A DNA stretch of 64,000 bases from Streptosporangium sp. NBC_01495 (GTDB lineage: Bacteria > Actinomycetota > Actinomycetes > Streptosporangiales > Streptosporangiaceae), in contig NZ_CP109430.1 in assembly GCF_036250735.1 (NCBI RefSeq), positions 744,001 through 808,000 on the forward strand. The letters run 5' to 3'. The stretch's first letter is position 1; each line of letters opens with the position of its first letter. Positions 1 through 9,778 of the stretch are shown in pieces. Position numbers and translations under genes: made by a program. A model generated the notes under the pieces. It had not been told where the DNA came from. It searched no databases and saw only the letters and a list, made by a program, of their open reading frames with translations.

Positions 1-1554
<1,554 letters not shown>

Positions 1555-1638
1555 GACGGGCCTCCGGAACAGGATGTGGACAGGTCATCGCGATGCCGGG
1601 TGAAAGGTCCACGTCTGCTGCGCTCCTTAGGTCTTCGT

Positions 1639-1663
1639 CTTAACACTACTGAGTTGTATTAAG
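1639..1663. promoter_or_regulatory. 25-bp imperfect palindrome, likely TetR operator
   Basis: The segment starts with CTTAACAC and ends with GTATTAAG. About ten of the twelve base pairs flanking the central base are symmetrical. It lies between the divergent ABC-F and TetR genes and overlaps a possible -10 for the TetR gene (TATTAA, 1657-1662). Position, length and symmetry fit a TetR-family operator that controls both genes. Confidence 0.65.
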
Positions 1664-1709
1664 CTGGAGTATGCCTGATGTGCCGCAACCCACGCAACCG
1701 GAGGTGATC

Positions 1710-2312
1710 GTGACGCGGAGCGGGACCGTACGGCCCGGTGGGCGTACCGCGCGGGTACGCGAGGTCGTACGCGAGGCCACCCTCGCCGAGCTGGCGGAGA
1801 AGGGGTACGACCGGATGACCGTGGAGGGCGTCGCGCTGCGCTCCGGGGTGCACAAGACCACGGTCTACCGGCGCTGGGGCAGCGTGGAGGGGCTCGCCGC
1901 CGACGCGCTCGACCTGGCCGGGGCCGAACCGTGGCCGGTTCCCGACACCGGCACGATCGAGGGGGACCTGCGTGAGCTCACCCGCCTGGTGCTGGCCGGT
2001 TTCGCCGACCCCGAGACGGGCCCGGTGTCGACCGCGTTCATCAGGGCCTCCGCGCGAGATCCGGTCGTCGCCAAGGCGTTGCACGCGTTCTTCGCCGCCC
2101 GCCACGAGCAGTCGGCGGTCCTCGTCACCCGGGCGGTGGAACGCGGTGAGCTGCCCGAGGACGTCGACGCCGCCGACCTGGTCCGCACCGCCGTCGCGCC
2201 GCTGTACTACCGGTTGTTCGTCAGCGGTGAGCCGGTGGACGAGAAGGTCGCCGACCGCGCCGCCGCCGCGGCTCTGGCGGCGGCGCGTGCCGGGGTGTTC
2301 CGGCCCCGGTGA
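1710..2312 (+). CDS. TetR/AcrR family transcriptional regulator
   Basis: The protein has about 200 residues. Its N-terminal helix-turn-helix contains the typical TetR recognition segment GVHKTTVYRRWGS, followed by a variable all-helical ligand domain (the TetR C-terminal 11-like type is possible). GTG at 1710 is preferred because GGAGG (1700-1704) lies 5 bases before it. An in-frame ATG at 1671 would add 13 residues but has GGAG only one base away. It is divergent from the ABC-F ATPase and the shared 25-bp palindrome suggests it represses both genes. The ligand cannot be predicted. The gene ends in a palindromic terminator-like segment. Confidence 0.9.
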   Translation: MTRSGTVRPGGRTARVREVVREATLAELAEKGYDRMTVEGVALRSGVHKTTVYRRWGSVEGLAADALDLAGAEPWPVPDTGTIEGDLRELTRLVLAGFADPETGPVSTAFIRASARDPVVAKALHAFFAARHEQSAVLVTRAVERGELPEDVDAADLVRTAVAPLYYRLFVSGEPVDEKVADRAAAAALAAARAGVFRPR

Positions 2313-2340
2313 ACCGGGGCCCCACAGGCGTGCTCTGTGG
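2302..2340 (+). terminator. Hairpins at the end of the TetR gene
   Basis: Two stems follow each other: a 9-bp perfect stem (2302-2310 with 2313-2321) spanning the stop codon, and CCACAG/CTGTGG (2322-2327 with 2335-2340). There is no real U-tract, as is common in this group. Confidence 0.45.
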
Positions 2341-2438
2341 ATCTTTCGGAGGCGAGCGTCAGCCGGGTGAACGTCCCCGGTCAGGAGGAGGCTTCAGGAA
2401 CGTCCTCGATCGGGAGGGGCCTCCAAGGGCTACGCGGG

Positions 2439-3377
2439 TCAGCGCGCGGCGAGGATCGGGACCTTGCGCTGGATGAGGGCGGCGAGGGCGGCATGGCCCT
2501 GTCGGCCGAGGTGCAGCACCGCGACCCCGCCCTCCTGGCCGGGGGCGAGGGCGTCGAATCCCCGGTAGAACGGGGTTGCGGACTCGCAGAGCGAGTGCCC
2601 GGCGAACTCGGGGTGCAGGGTGGTCGAACTCCGGTGCGGGCTGACGAACCGGACGTCGACCCCGCGTGCCCTGGCGGCCCGCGCGGTCCGGGACAGGGCC
2701 GCGTCCAGCGCGCCGGAGACCTTCGCCCCCGCCAGGCGCTCCTCGGCGCTGAACACACCGGCGTCGCAGATCGGGTCGAGCTGTACGCCGGTGGCGTTCT
2801 GGCCGCTGGTGACCGCCCTGCCGTACCCGGTCATGACGATCTGGGCGCGGGGACTGCGGCGCTTGATCTCGGTGAGGAGGCTACTCAGGGTGCGCTTCAG
2901 GGCGGGCATGCGGTCGAGGATCGCCGTGGTGGGCGCGCCGGTGCAGTCGGCCTGGACGCACACGCCGCCGTATCCGGCGAAGCCGATGTCGTTGCCGCCG
3001 ATGTTCAGCGTCACCAGATCGGTGTCCCGGCGGAGCGCGTCGAGTTGCGCAGGCTCCCCCTTGAACGGCTGCCGCAGATCCTGGATGGCCGCTCCGCTGC
3101 ACATGACGTTGGTGAACCTCACATTCGTGCCTCGCAGCCGGAGCTGCTCGACGAGAATCGTGGAGGAGGAATTGCGGCTGCGATAACACGTCTGCTCGGT
3201 GCCGGGCTCGTAGTCTCCGGCCCCCGTGCCGGATCCGTAGGAGTCGCCCAACGCCACCACGTCGAAGGACGGTGTGACACCGGCCGCGGCGGCGGGGGCC
3301 GCCGTGCCCGCCGTCATCCCGACGGCCATGGCGAGGCCCGCAAGGCCCGCGACGATTCTTGTGCGAGTGACCATCAT
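2439..3377 (-). CDS. Secreted SGNH/GDSL-type esterase
   Basis: A 312-residue exported hydrolase of the SGNH superfamily, the group of Streptomyces secreted esterases and lipases. A Sec signal peptide is clear: arginine near the N terminus, a hydrophobic core, then AAPAAAA near residue 30. Block I is VALGDSYGSG with the nucleophile Ser, block III is NIGGNDIGF, and a C-terminal histidine segment (LHLGRQGHAAL) stands where block V is expected, although the usual DxxH spacing is altered. Several cysteines (TCYRS, VMCSG, GVCVQADC, DPICD, SLCES) suggest disulfide bonds, as expected outside the cell. The substrate is unknown; fatty-acid esters are the usual guess. Confidence 0.88.
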   Translation of the reverse strand: MMVTRTRIVAGLAGLAMAVGMTAGTAAPAAAAGVTPSFDVVALGDSYGSGTGAGDYEPGTEQTCYRSRNSSSTILVEQLRLRGTNVRFTNVMCSGAAIQDLRQPFKGEPAQLDALRRDTDLVTLNIGGNDIGFAGYGGVCVQADCTGAPTTAILDRMPALKRTLSSLLTEIKRRSPRAQIVMTGYGRAVTSGQNATGVQLDPICDAGVFSAEERLAGAKVSGALDAALSRTARAARARGVDVRFVSPHRSSTTLHPEFAGHSLCESATPFYRGFDALAPGQEGGVAVLHLGRQGHAALAALIQRKVPILAAR

Positions 3378-3838
3378 CAGTGGTTGACCCTCCCGTGAAG
3401 ACGATGAAGGCCACGGTGAAAAGGATTACCCGCCCCGTGGCACTTCCCCCTGTGAACCGCGAATTCGTGCCGGGGCGTCCATGGTCTGGAAGACAGGGAA
3501 TGCCGCCGGTTTTACGGACCAATCGCAATGGTTCGGGCACCGATATTACGGTCGTCGTGCCACGGAAACCTTGACAGAAGATAGATCTGGTATAGCGGGC
3601 TGTCCGTAATAGCCGGAGGAGACGTCCTAAACATGGGCTTCCCTGTACTCGCCAGGCACGAAGAGCATGTCTCCCGTGCCGCCGGGTCCAACTTCCTGCG
3701 TCGCCGCGTCCGATTCCCGGCGGCTCGTCCCCGGCTCAGGACGGTGACGGTGACGGTGACGGTGACCGGCGGCTTACCGCCGGTTCGGGACGGTGACGGT
3801 GGCGGTTACCGGAGGCTCGTCTCCGGCTCGAGACAGGG
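3378..3838. other. Non-coding gap with a short GGTGAC microsatellite
   Basis: About 460 bases between two minus-strand genes. I see no convincing gene: the small open frames lack conserved motifs and codon bias. At about 3742-3767 GGTGAC is repeated four times in a row, and a degraded copy of the same segment (gttcgggacggtgacggt) follows near 3782. The AT-richer part at 3540-3610 upstream of the esterase may hold its promoter. Confidence 0.4.
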
Positions 3839-3881
3839 TCCTCTCCGGGAAGGCCCCGGGACGGGGCCTTCCCGGAGAGGA
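3839..3881 (-). terminator. 19-bp perfect hairpin after the S9 peptidase gene
   Basis: Arms 3839-3857 and 3863-3881 are exactly complementary, with the loop GGGAC. The hairpin starts one base after the stop codon of the S9 peptidase on the minus strand. No T-run follows, so it is a U-less hairpin terminator or mRNA 3'-end stabiliser. Confidence 0.8.
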
Positions 3882-3882
3882 C

Positions 3883-5943
3883 TCAGGACAAGGCCTTCTT
3901 CAGGAAGTCGACCTGGAGCAGCAGCAGGTTCTCCGCCACGATCTCCTGCGGGGTCATGTGGGTGACCCCCGACAGCGGCAGCACGTTGTGCGGGCGGCCC
4001 CCGGCCAGCAGGGCGGAGGACAGGCGCAGGGTGTGCGCGGCGACCACGTTGTCGTCGGCCAGGCCGTGGATCAGCAGGAGGGGACGGTCCAGCTTCTCGG
4101 CGTCGGCGAACAGGGACGAGGAATCGTAGTGGCCCTCGTCCGGGTGGCCGAGGTAGCGCTCGGTGTAGCAGGTGTCGTACAGGCGCCAGTCGGTCACCGG
4201 AGCCCCGGCGATGGCCGCGTGGAACACGTCGGGGCGGCGGAGTACGGCCAGGGCGGCGAGGTAGCCGCCGAACGACCAGCCCCGGATGCCGACCCGCGAC
4301 AGGTCCAGGTCGTCGGGGAACCGCGCGGCGGCGCCGTGCAGGGCGTCGATCTGGTCCTCCAGGATCGGGGTGGCCAGGTCGTGCAGGACGGCCCGCTCGA
4401 ACTCGGGGCCGCGGCCCGGGGTGCCGCGGCCGTCGGCCACGACCACCGCGAAGCCCTGGTCGGCGAACCACTGGCTGGTCAGGTGCGCTCCGGCCGCGGC
4501 CAGCACGCGCTGGGCGTGCGGTCCGCCGTACGGGTCCATGAGGACCGGCAACTTCGCCGAGCCGGGCACGTGCCCGGTGGGCAGGAGCACGGCGGTGGCC
4601 AGGTCCCGCTCGCCCGCCCTGATCAGGGAGACCCGCAGGTCCAGGCTGGGGCGCTCGGCGTGGGAGGTGATGTGGCCGCGGGGCGTGCCGTTGTGCAGGA
4701 CGCGGGTGACCGAACCCTCGCTGTCGAGGGTCTGACCGGTGATCACCAGGGTGCCGCCCGCGGTGTGGCCGCTGTAGACGCCGCCCTCGGCCGGGCTGAC
4801 AAGGGTGATCTGGCCCCTCCGGTAGGCCCAGACGGCGATCTCGGTGGGCTCCCCGCTCGCCCGGAAGAGCACGGTCTCGCCGTCGACGTCGAGGATCTCG
4901 CGGACCTGGAGGGTGGGCGGCGTGACGGGGGAGTCGCCGACGATCAGGCGGTGGCCGCCCTCGGAGGTGGCGGCCCAGACGAGGCTGCCGTCGGACAGGT
5001 GGCCGGGGACGCCGGTGACGATGTCGACCCAGGCGGGGTCGGTGTCCTCGCGTACGACCGTGGAGGTGCCGGTGGCCGGGTTGACGTCGAGCAGCCGCAT
5101 GGTCCGCTGGTCGCGCGTCATGGTGACGATCGACAGGCCGTGGGCGTCCCAGACGGCGTTGACCAGGTATTCGTCGTCGAAGGGTACGGCGACCCGGGCT
5201 CCGTCGAGGGTGAGGACGAAGAGCTCGACCCCGGCGTTGGCCGTACCGGCGGAGGGGTAGCGCTGCTCGGTGGCCGGGCGGGCCGGATTGGCCGGGTCGG
5301 CGATGTGCCACCGCTGCACCGGCGCGTCGTCGGCCCGCTCGACCAGGATCGCGTCGCCGGACGGCGACCACCAGTAGCCCCGCATGCGGTCCATCTCCTC
5401 GGCGGCGACGAACTCGGCCAGGCCGTACGTCACCTCCGGGGACTCGGGGCGGGCCAGCGCGTGGTCGACCTCGTCCTCCAGGTCCTGGATGTGGAACGCG
5501 CCGCCGGTCACGTAGCCGACGTGGACGCCGGTGGGGGACATCCGGGGGTCGATCACCGCTCCGGAGGTCTTCAGCCGCCGTACGTGCCTGGTCTTCAAAT
5601 CGACGACGTAGAGACCGCCGGAGAGCGCGAACGCCGCGACGGTCACCGCGGCGTCGGTGCTGTACCCGACGATGCCCCCGGCCTGTTCCCGGCTCCGCTC
5701 GCGGCGCGCCCGCTCCTCGGGCGGCAGGTTCTCCTCGTCGGCCGCCAAGGCGCGCGGGTCGGCGATCAGCCGTTCCGTGCCGCTGAGGACGTCGTACTCC
5801 CACAGGCAGGTGACCGGGTCGAAGCCGCCCTTGGTCCGGAGGAAGACGACGCGGTCACCGCCCGGGGCGATCGTGAAGCCGCGCGGCACTCCGAGGGTGA
5901 ATCGACGGGTTCTGGCGTGCAGGCGAGGGAAGCTCTCACTCAT
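3883..5943 (-). CDS. S9 family serine peptidase (prolyl oligopeptidase / DPP IV-like)
   Basis: About 686 residues. The N-terminal two thirds form a beta-propeller of the DPP IV N-domain type; the C-terminal third is an alpha/beta hydrolase. The nucleophile elbow is GWSFGGY, the acid is in GLADDNV and the histidine in SGVTHMT, so the triad is complete. The [11 protein letters not shown] segment is typical of this family. No signal peptide is seen, so it should act in the cytoplasm on short peptides, probably cutting after proline. I chose ATG at 5943 (MSESF); another ATG lies three codons upstream. It diverges from mshB across about 100 bases. Confidence 0.92.
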   Translation of the reverse strand: MSESFPRLHARTRRFTLGVPRGFTIAPGGDRVVFLRTKGGFDPVTCLWEYDVLSGTERLIADPRALAADEENLPPEERARRERSREQAGGIVGYSTDAAVTVAAFALSGGLYVVDLKTRHVRRLKTSGAVIDPRMSPTGVHVGYVTGGAFHIQDLEDEVDHALARPESPEVTYGLAEFVAAEEMDRMRGYWWSPSGDAILVERADDAPVQRWHIADPANPARPATEQRYPSAGTANAGVELFVLTLDGARVAVPFDDEYLVNAVWDAHGLSIVTMTRDQRTMRLLDVNPATGTSTVVREDTDPAWVDIVTGVPGHLSDGSLVWAATSEGGHRLIVGDSPVTPPTLQVREILDVDGETVLFRASGEPTEIAVWAYRRGQITLVSPAEGGVYSGHTAGGTLVITGQTLDSEGSVTRVLHNGTPRGHITSHAERPSLDLRVSLIRAGERDLATAVLLPTGHVPGSAKLPVLMDPYGGPHAQRVLAAAGAHLTSQWFADQGFAVVVADGRGTPGRGPEFERAVLHDLATPILEDQIDALHGAAARFPDDLDLSRVGIRGWSFGGYLAALAVLRRPDVFHAAIAGAPVTDWRLYDTCYTERYLGHPDEGHYDSSSLFADAEKLDRPLLLIHGLADDNVVAAHTLRLSSALLAGGRPHNVLPLSGVTHMTPQEIVAENLLLLQVDFLKKALS

Positions 5944-6049
5944 ACGAGCCATCTTGCCAGTTCCGCATCGAGTGTCTTGTTTTCCGGGGGCCGACGGACA
6001 GGGAATCCAGAGGTTCTGCACGATGCCCGGCATCGATACTCTCGGACGC

Positions 6050-7129
6050 ATGACTGATCGGCGCCTGATGCTCGTGCACGCCCACCCGGACGACGAGACG
6101 ATCGGCAGCGGAGCCACCATGGCCAGGTACGCCGCCGAGGGCGCGCACGTCACGCTGGTGACCTGCACCCTGGGGGAGGAGGGCGAGGTCATCCCCCCGG
6201 AGCTGGCCCACCTGGCCGCCGATCGCGACGACACCCTGGGCGAGCATCGCATCGGGGAGCTCGCCGCGGCCTGCGCGGCGCTCGGCGTCACCGACCACCG
6301 GTTCCTAGGAGGCCCCGGCCGCTGGAGGGACTCCGGCATGATGGGCGTCGCCTCCAACCACCGGGAGAACGCCTTCTGGCAGGCCGACCTGGACGAGGCG
6401 GCGGGCGAGCTCGCGAGGATCATCCGCGAGGTGCGGCCCCAGGTGCTCGTCACCTACGACGAGAACGGTTTCTACGGCCACCCCGACCACATCCAGGCCC
6501 ACCGCGTCGCCTGGCGGGCCGTCAAACTGGCCGCCGACCCGGAGTTCACGCCGGGATCCGGGGTGGTCTCCGGTTCCGTGGCCTCCCGGTCTCCCCGGTC
6601 CTCCTCGGCTTCCGCGTTCCGCTCCGGGGCCGCTTCCGTGCCCGGCGAGGCGCCCGGCGAGGTGTCTGGCGAGACGTTTACGTTCGGCGGGGTGCGCGGA
6701 GAGGCGTCCGGCGGGGTGTCCGGTGAGGGCGGGCCGTGGCGGGTCGCCAAGTTCTACCACACCGCCGCCCCAAGATCCGTGCTGTACAGGACCGAGGAGG
6801 CGATGCGCGAGAGTGGCGCCCCCTTTCTCGTCGAGCCGGTCGACGACATGCCGTTCGGCTGCGCGGACAAGGAGGTCACCACCGAGATCGACGCCCGCGC
6901 CCACGTCGGCCGGAAGATCGCGGCGATGCGGGCGCACGCCACCCAGATCAGCGTGAACCCGCCCTGGTTCGCCCTGTCCAACAACGTCGGCCAGGAGGTT
7001 CTCGGGGTCGAGCACTTCATCCTGCGCTCCGGCGTGCCGGGTCCCGCGGGTCCCGGAGCGCCGATCGAAGTGGGAGGGCTCGGCGAGCCGTACGACCGTG
7101 AGGACGACCTCTTCGCCGGGATCCACTAG
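6050..7129 (+). CDS. mshB: N-acetyl-glucosaminyl-inositol deacetylase, mycothiol biosynthesis
   Basis: MshB removes the acetyl group from GlcNAc-inositol in mycothiol synthesis, using zinc. The LmbE/PIG-L motif AHPDDE is at residues 11-16 and the second metal motif GHPDHIQAH at 143-151. The family-specific ends ([13 protein letters not shown] and [18 protein letters not shown]) are present, which favours MshB over the related Mca. Residues about 168-228 are a Gly/Ser/Glu-rich, low-complexity insertion that the compact family members lack; it sits between the second metal motif and [10 protein letters not shown]. At 359 residues the protein is longer than the usual roughly 290-300. A small membrane protein follows after 5 bases. 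Confidence 0.93.
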   Translation: MTDRRLMLVHAHPDDETIGSGATMARYAAEGAHVTLVTCTLGEEGEVIPPELAHLAADRDDTLGEHRIGELAAACAALGVTDHRFLGGPGRWRDSGMMGVASNHRENAFWQADLDEAAGELARIIREVRPQVLVTYDENGFYGHPDHIQAHRVAWRAVKLAADPEFTPGSGVVSGSVASRSPRSSSASAFRSGAASVPGEAPGEVSGETFTFGGVRGEASGGVSGEGGPWRVAKFYHTAAPRSVLYRTEEAMRESGAPFLVEPVDDMPFGCADKEVTTEIDARAHVGRKIAAMRAHATQISVNPPWFALSNNVGQEVLGVEHFILRSGVPGPAGPGAPIEVGGLGEPYDREDDLFAGIH

Positions 7130-7134
7130 CCTCG

Positions 7135-7800
7135 ATGCTTGTGATGGAGCAGGTCCCAGCTGTGCGCGAACCCTCGGAGACGGTTGTCGCCGTGGCGGCC
7201 AACGCCGTGCTCTTCCTGCTCGGGCTCCTGCTGGGCGTCCTCGGCGGGTTCCAGCACTCCTGGTACGTCAGGCCCGTCCCGGTCTCCGCCGTCGGCTGCC
7301 TCGCCCTGCTGTTCGCGATCACCTACGGGGCGGGCCGGATGACGCGCGGCAAGATGGCCGCCCTGGCGTTCACGGCGGGCTGGGCGCTGGTCACCGTGAT
7401 CTGGATCTCCGGACGGCCGGAGGGCGACCTGGTCATCGCCAACGACCTGTCCGGTTACCTCTACTTCTACGGTGGGCTGACGGCGGTCGCGGTGGGAGTC
7501 CTGCTCTCGCCGTCGGCCGCCGTGGGCGGGTCGTGGCTGCTCACCCCGCACGGATACCGCTCCGGCCCGGAATCCTCGCCGGTGGCGTCCGGCTCGCAGG
7601 CATCGCCCGTACCGTTCGGGTCCCAGCCTCCGCCCGCGTCGCCCGGCCCGCCCGCCCAGGTCCAGTCTGACCAGGAGTCCGGCCAGAACTCACAGGACCG
7701 GCTCCGGTCCGGCTGGAGCGGACCGGATCAGGCCCCGTCCGGCTGGGCCCCACCCGACTCTCAGGCCCCGCCCGTACCACCGGGCCCGGCCGCTCACTGA
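7135..7800 (+). CDS. Small membrane protein next to mshB (DUF6113-like)
   Basis: A 221-residue protein with about four hydrophobic helices in its first 140 residues (AVLFLLGLLLGVLGGF; VSAVGCLALLFAITYGAG; MAALAFTAGWALVTVIW; YFYGGLTAVAVGVLL) and a Pro/Ser/Gln-rich, probably disordered tail. It starts 5 bases after mshB, so the two are probably co-transcribed. Membrane proteins of this size are often found beside mshB in actinomycetes, and DUF6113 is the family I would expect, from memory. Function is unknown. An ATG at 7144 is an alternative start. Confidence 0.78.
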   Translation: MLVMEQVPAVREPSETVVAVAANAVLFLLGLLLGVLGGFQHSWYVRPVPVSAVGCLALLFAITYGAGRMTRGKMAALAFTAGWALVTVIWISGRPEGDLVIANDLSGYLYFYGGLTAVAVGVLLSPSAAVGGSWLLTPHGYRSGPESSPVASGSQASPVPFGSQPPPASPGPPAQVQSDQESGQNSQDRLRSGWSGPDQAPSGWAPPDSQAPPVPPGPAAH

Positions 7801-7845
7801 CGACCTCGCCACACCCCCCGAGAGCCGCTACCGCCGGCCATCAGG

Positions 7846-8298
7846 ATGACGCACAATCTCGGTATGCGGCGGTTGCATCGGGTACGGCGGACGCTCAACT
7901 ACGTCAACCTGTCCACACCGCTGGGGCTGCTCCTGGCACGCCTCGGCCGCGCCCGGGTGACCGCCGGGCCCGACGGGCTGCTCCTGGCGTACGGGTACCG
8001 CTTCCGGTTCCCGATCGCCTCGGCGTTCACCGTGGGCAACGTGGTGTTGACCAAGCACCCGGAGGGCTTCCTCACCGGTGCCCTGCTCAGGCACGAGGAC
8101 CGGCACGCCTCCCAGTACATGTGCTGCGTGGGCCTGCCGATGCTCCCGCTTTACCTCGTCGCAGTGGTCGTCTCCGTGGTGATCTGCGGCCACCATGGCT
8201 CGTGGAACCTTTTCGAGCGGCTGGCGAACCTGGAGGACGGCAACTACGCCCGCAGATCTCCCTGGTGGTTTCACACTAGATCCCCGCAAAAGGAATGA
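7846..8298 (+). CDS. Conserved hypothetical protein with an HExxH-type motif
   Basis: A 150-residue protein of unknown function. The segment ALLRHEDRHASQY carries HEDRH, which matches the HExxH zinc-binding consensus, and is followed by a hydrophobic helix (LPLYLVAVVVSVVICG) and a conserved-looking end, FERLANLEDGNYARRSPWW. This arrangement is seen in small proteins sometimes called metalloprotease-like, but no third ligand is obvious, so catalysis is unproven. The start ATG at 7846 has only a weak AGG upstream, and an in-frame ATG follows at 7864. Confidence 0.7.
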   Translation: MTHNLGMRRLHRVRRTLNYVNLSTPLGLLLARLGRARVTAGPDGLLLAYGYRFRFPIASAFTVGNVVLTKHPEGFLTGALLRHEDRHASQYMCCVGLPMLPLYLVAVVVSVVICGHHGSWNLFERLANLEDGNYARRSPWWFHTRSPQKE

Positions 8299-8356
8299 AT
8301 CGCTCTGTGGGGGGATCTACAAGGGGTGAGCTGTCGATGACGGAAGGGTGCCGCCC

Positions 8357-9637
8357 ATGTCACAGACGTCCCACCCGGCAACCGCCTCCCACGTGTCCAC
8401 GGAACCCGACGGCCTCGTCGAGGAGCCCCCACGGCGTTCCGGGTGGTCGGCCCGCTTCGCCACGAGACCGGCGCGCGCTCTCCGGCAGCTGGGCCGGACC
8501 GCCAGCCGGGCGGTGCGGGATCACCCCTCCACGCGGCGGACGGCGATGGCCGAGGCGGCATCCAGCCCTTCCGTGCTCTCCGCCCCCTCCACGGGAACGG
8601 ACTTCCCCGAAGGAGCCGTGACACCCTCGGGCTCTGCGACACCCGTACGAACCGCGCCTCCCGTACGGCCCGCGCCGCGACCGAGGCGGCCGGCGCCCCT
8701 GCCGAGACGGTCATGGCCGGGCGGCTTCAGGGATCGGCTGACCTCGCCGCTCCCGACGTTCCAGGAGCTGCTGGCGGTCGCCTGGCACGGCACGTTCCGG
8801 CCCGGTGTCGGGGACGCGGACCGCATCCCGGTCCACCGGGACGGGCTCCCCAGGACGACGGGGACCGAGGCGGTCGTCACCTGGGTGGGACACGCGACGT
8901 ACGTGGTGCAGATCGGCGGGCTGACCATCCTCACGGATCCGGTCTGGGCGAGGAAGATCGTCGGCATTCACCGGCCCCGGCTCACCCCGCCCGGCGTCGC
9001 GTGGGCGGACCTGCCCAGGATCGACGCCGTGGTGATCAGCCACAACCACTACGACCACCTGGACGCGCGGACCGTACGGCGGTTGCCGCGCGGCACGCCC
9101 GTCCTCGTACCGGCGGGGCTCAGGTCCTGGTTCACCCGGCGCGGGTTCCGCGACGTCACCGAGCTCGACTGGTGGGAGAGCACCTGGGTCGGCGGTGTCC
9201 GCTTCGACTTCGTCCCCGCCCACCACTGGAGCCGCCGGTCGATCTGGGACACCTGCAAGACCCTCTGGGGCGGCTGGGTGATCGCCTCCGACGACCAGAC
9301 GATCTACTTCGCCGGGGACACCGCGTACGGCGAGCGCTTCGCCCAGATCGGGGCCCGCTACCCGGGCGGCATCGACCTGGCCCTGATGCCGGTGGGGGCG
9401 TTCGAGCCCCGCTGGTTCATGAAGGCCGCGCACGTCGATCCCGCACAGGCCGTGCGGGCGTGCCAGGACGTGGGGGCGCGCCGGATGGCGACCATGCACT
9501 GGGGCACGTTCGTCCTGTCCGGCGAGTCGCTCCTCGCGCCGGTGGAGGAGGCCAGGGTGGCCTGGGCGGAGGCCGGGCGGGACCGCGCCGACCTGTGGGA
9601 CCTGGCCGTCGGCGAGTCCCGCGTCCTGGCGCCCTGA
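8357..9637 (+). CDS. MBL-fold metallo-hydrolase, NAPE-PLD-like
   Basis: A metallo-beta-lactamase-fold protein of 426 residues, of the group that includes NAPE-hydrolysing phospholipase D and UlaG. It has TWVGHATYVVQIGG, the metal motif SHNHYDHLD (HxHxDH), the distal ligands in PAHHWSRR, FAGDTAYGE and the terminal histidine in MHWGTF. The ordering and the WDT..LWGGWVI segment are those of the NAPE-PLD-like branch, which hydrolyses phosphodiester bonds of lipids. The first 110 residues or so are Pro/Ala/Arg-rich and probably disordered. ATG 8357 is preferred because GGAAGG ends 9 bases upstream; a GTG three codons earlier is possible. Confidence 0.88.
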   Translation: MSQTSHPATASHVSTEPDGLVEEPPRRSGWSARFATRPARALRQLGRTASRAVRDHPSTRRTAMAEAASSPSVLSAPSTGTDFPEGAVTPSGSATPVRTAPPVRPAPRPRRPAPLPRRSWPGGFRDRLTSPLPTFQELLAVAWHGTFRPGVGDADRIPVHRDGLPRTTGTEAVVTWVGHATYVVQIGGLTILTDPVWARKIVGIHRPRLTPPGVAWADLPRIDAVVISHNHYDHLDARTVRRLPRGTPVLVPAGLRSWFTRRGFRDVTELDWWESTWVGGVRFDFVPAHHWSRRSIWDTCKTLWGGWVIASDDQTIYFAGDTAYGERFAQIGARYPGGIDLALMPVGAFEPRWFMKAAHVDPAQAVRACQDVGARRMATMHWGTFVLSGESLLAPVEEARVAWAEAGRDRADLWDLAVGESRVLAP

Positions 9638-9778
9638 CGGTTTGACGTTCTGGTGCCTTGACGCTTGACGCCCTGGCGTTCTGGCAACGGCTCGGGAGGC
9701 GGGCGCGGGGATCCGGGCCGCGGAGGCGGCCCGGAGGCGGCCCGGACGGGCCGCGCCCGGAAAAGGGCGCCCGCGTTC

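Noticed and set aside
3380..3574. 64-residue plus-strand frame between esterase and S9 peptidase
   Set aside because: No recognisable domain, poor codon bias and no ribosome binding site.
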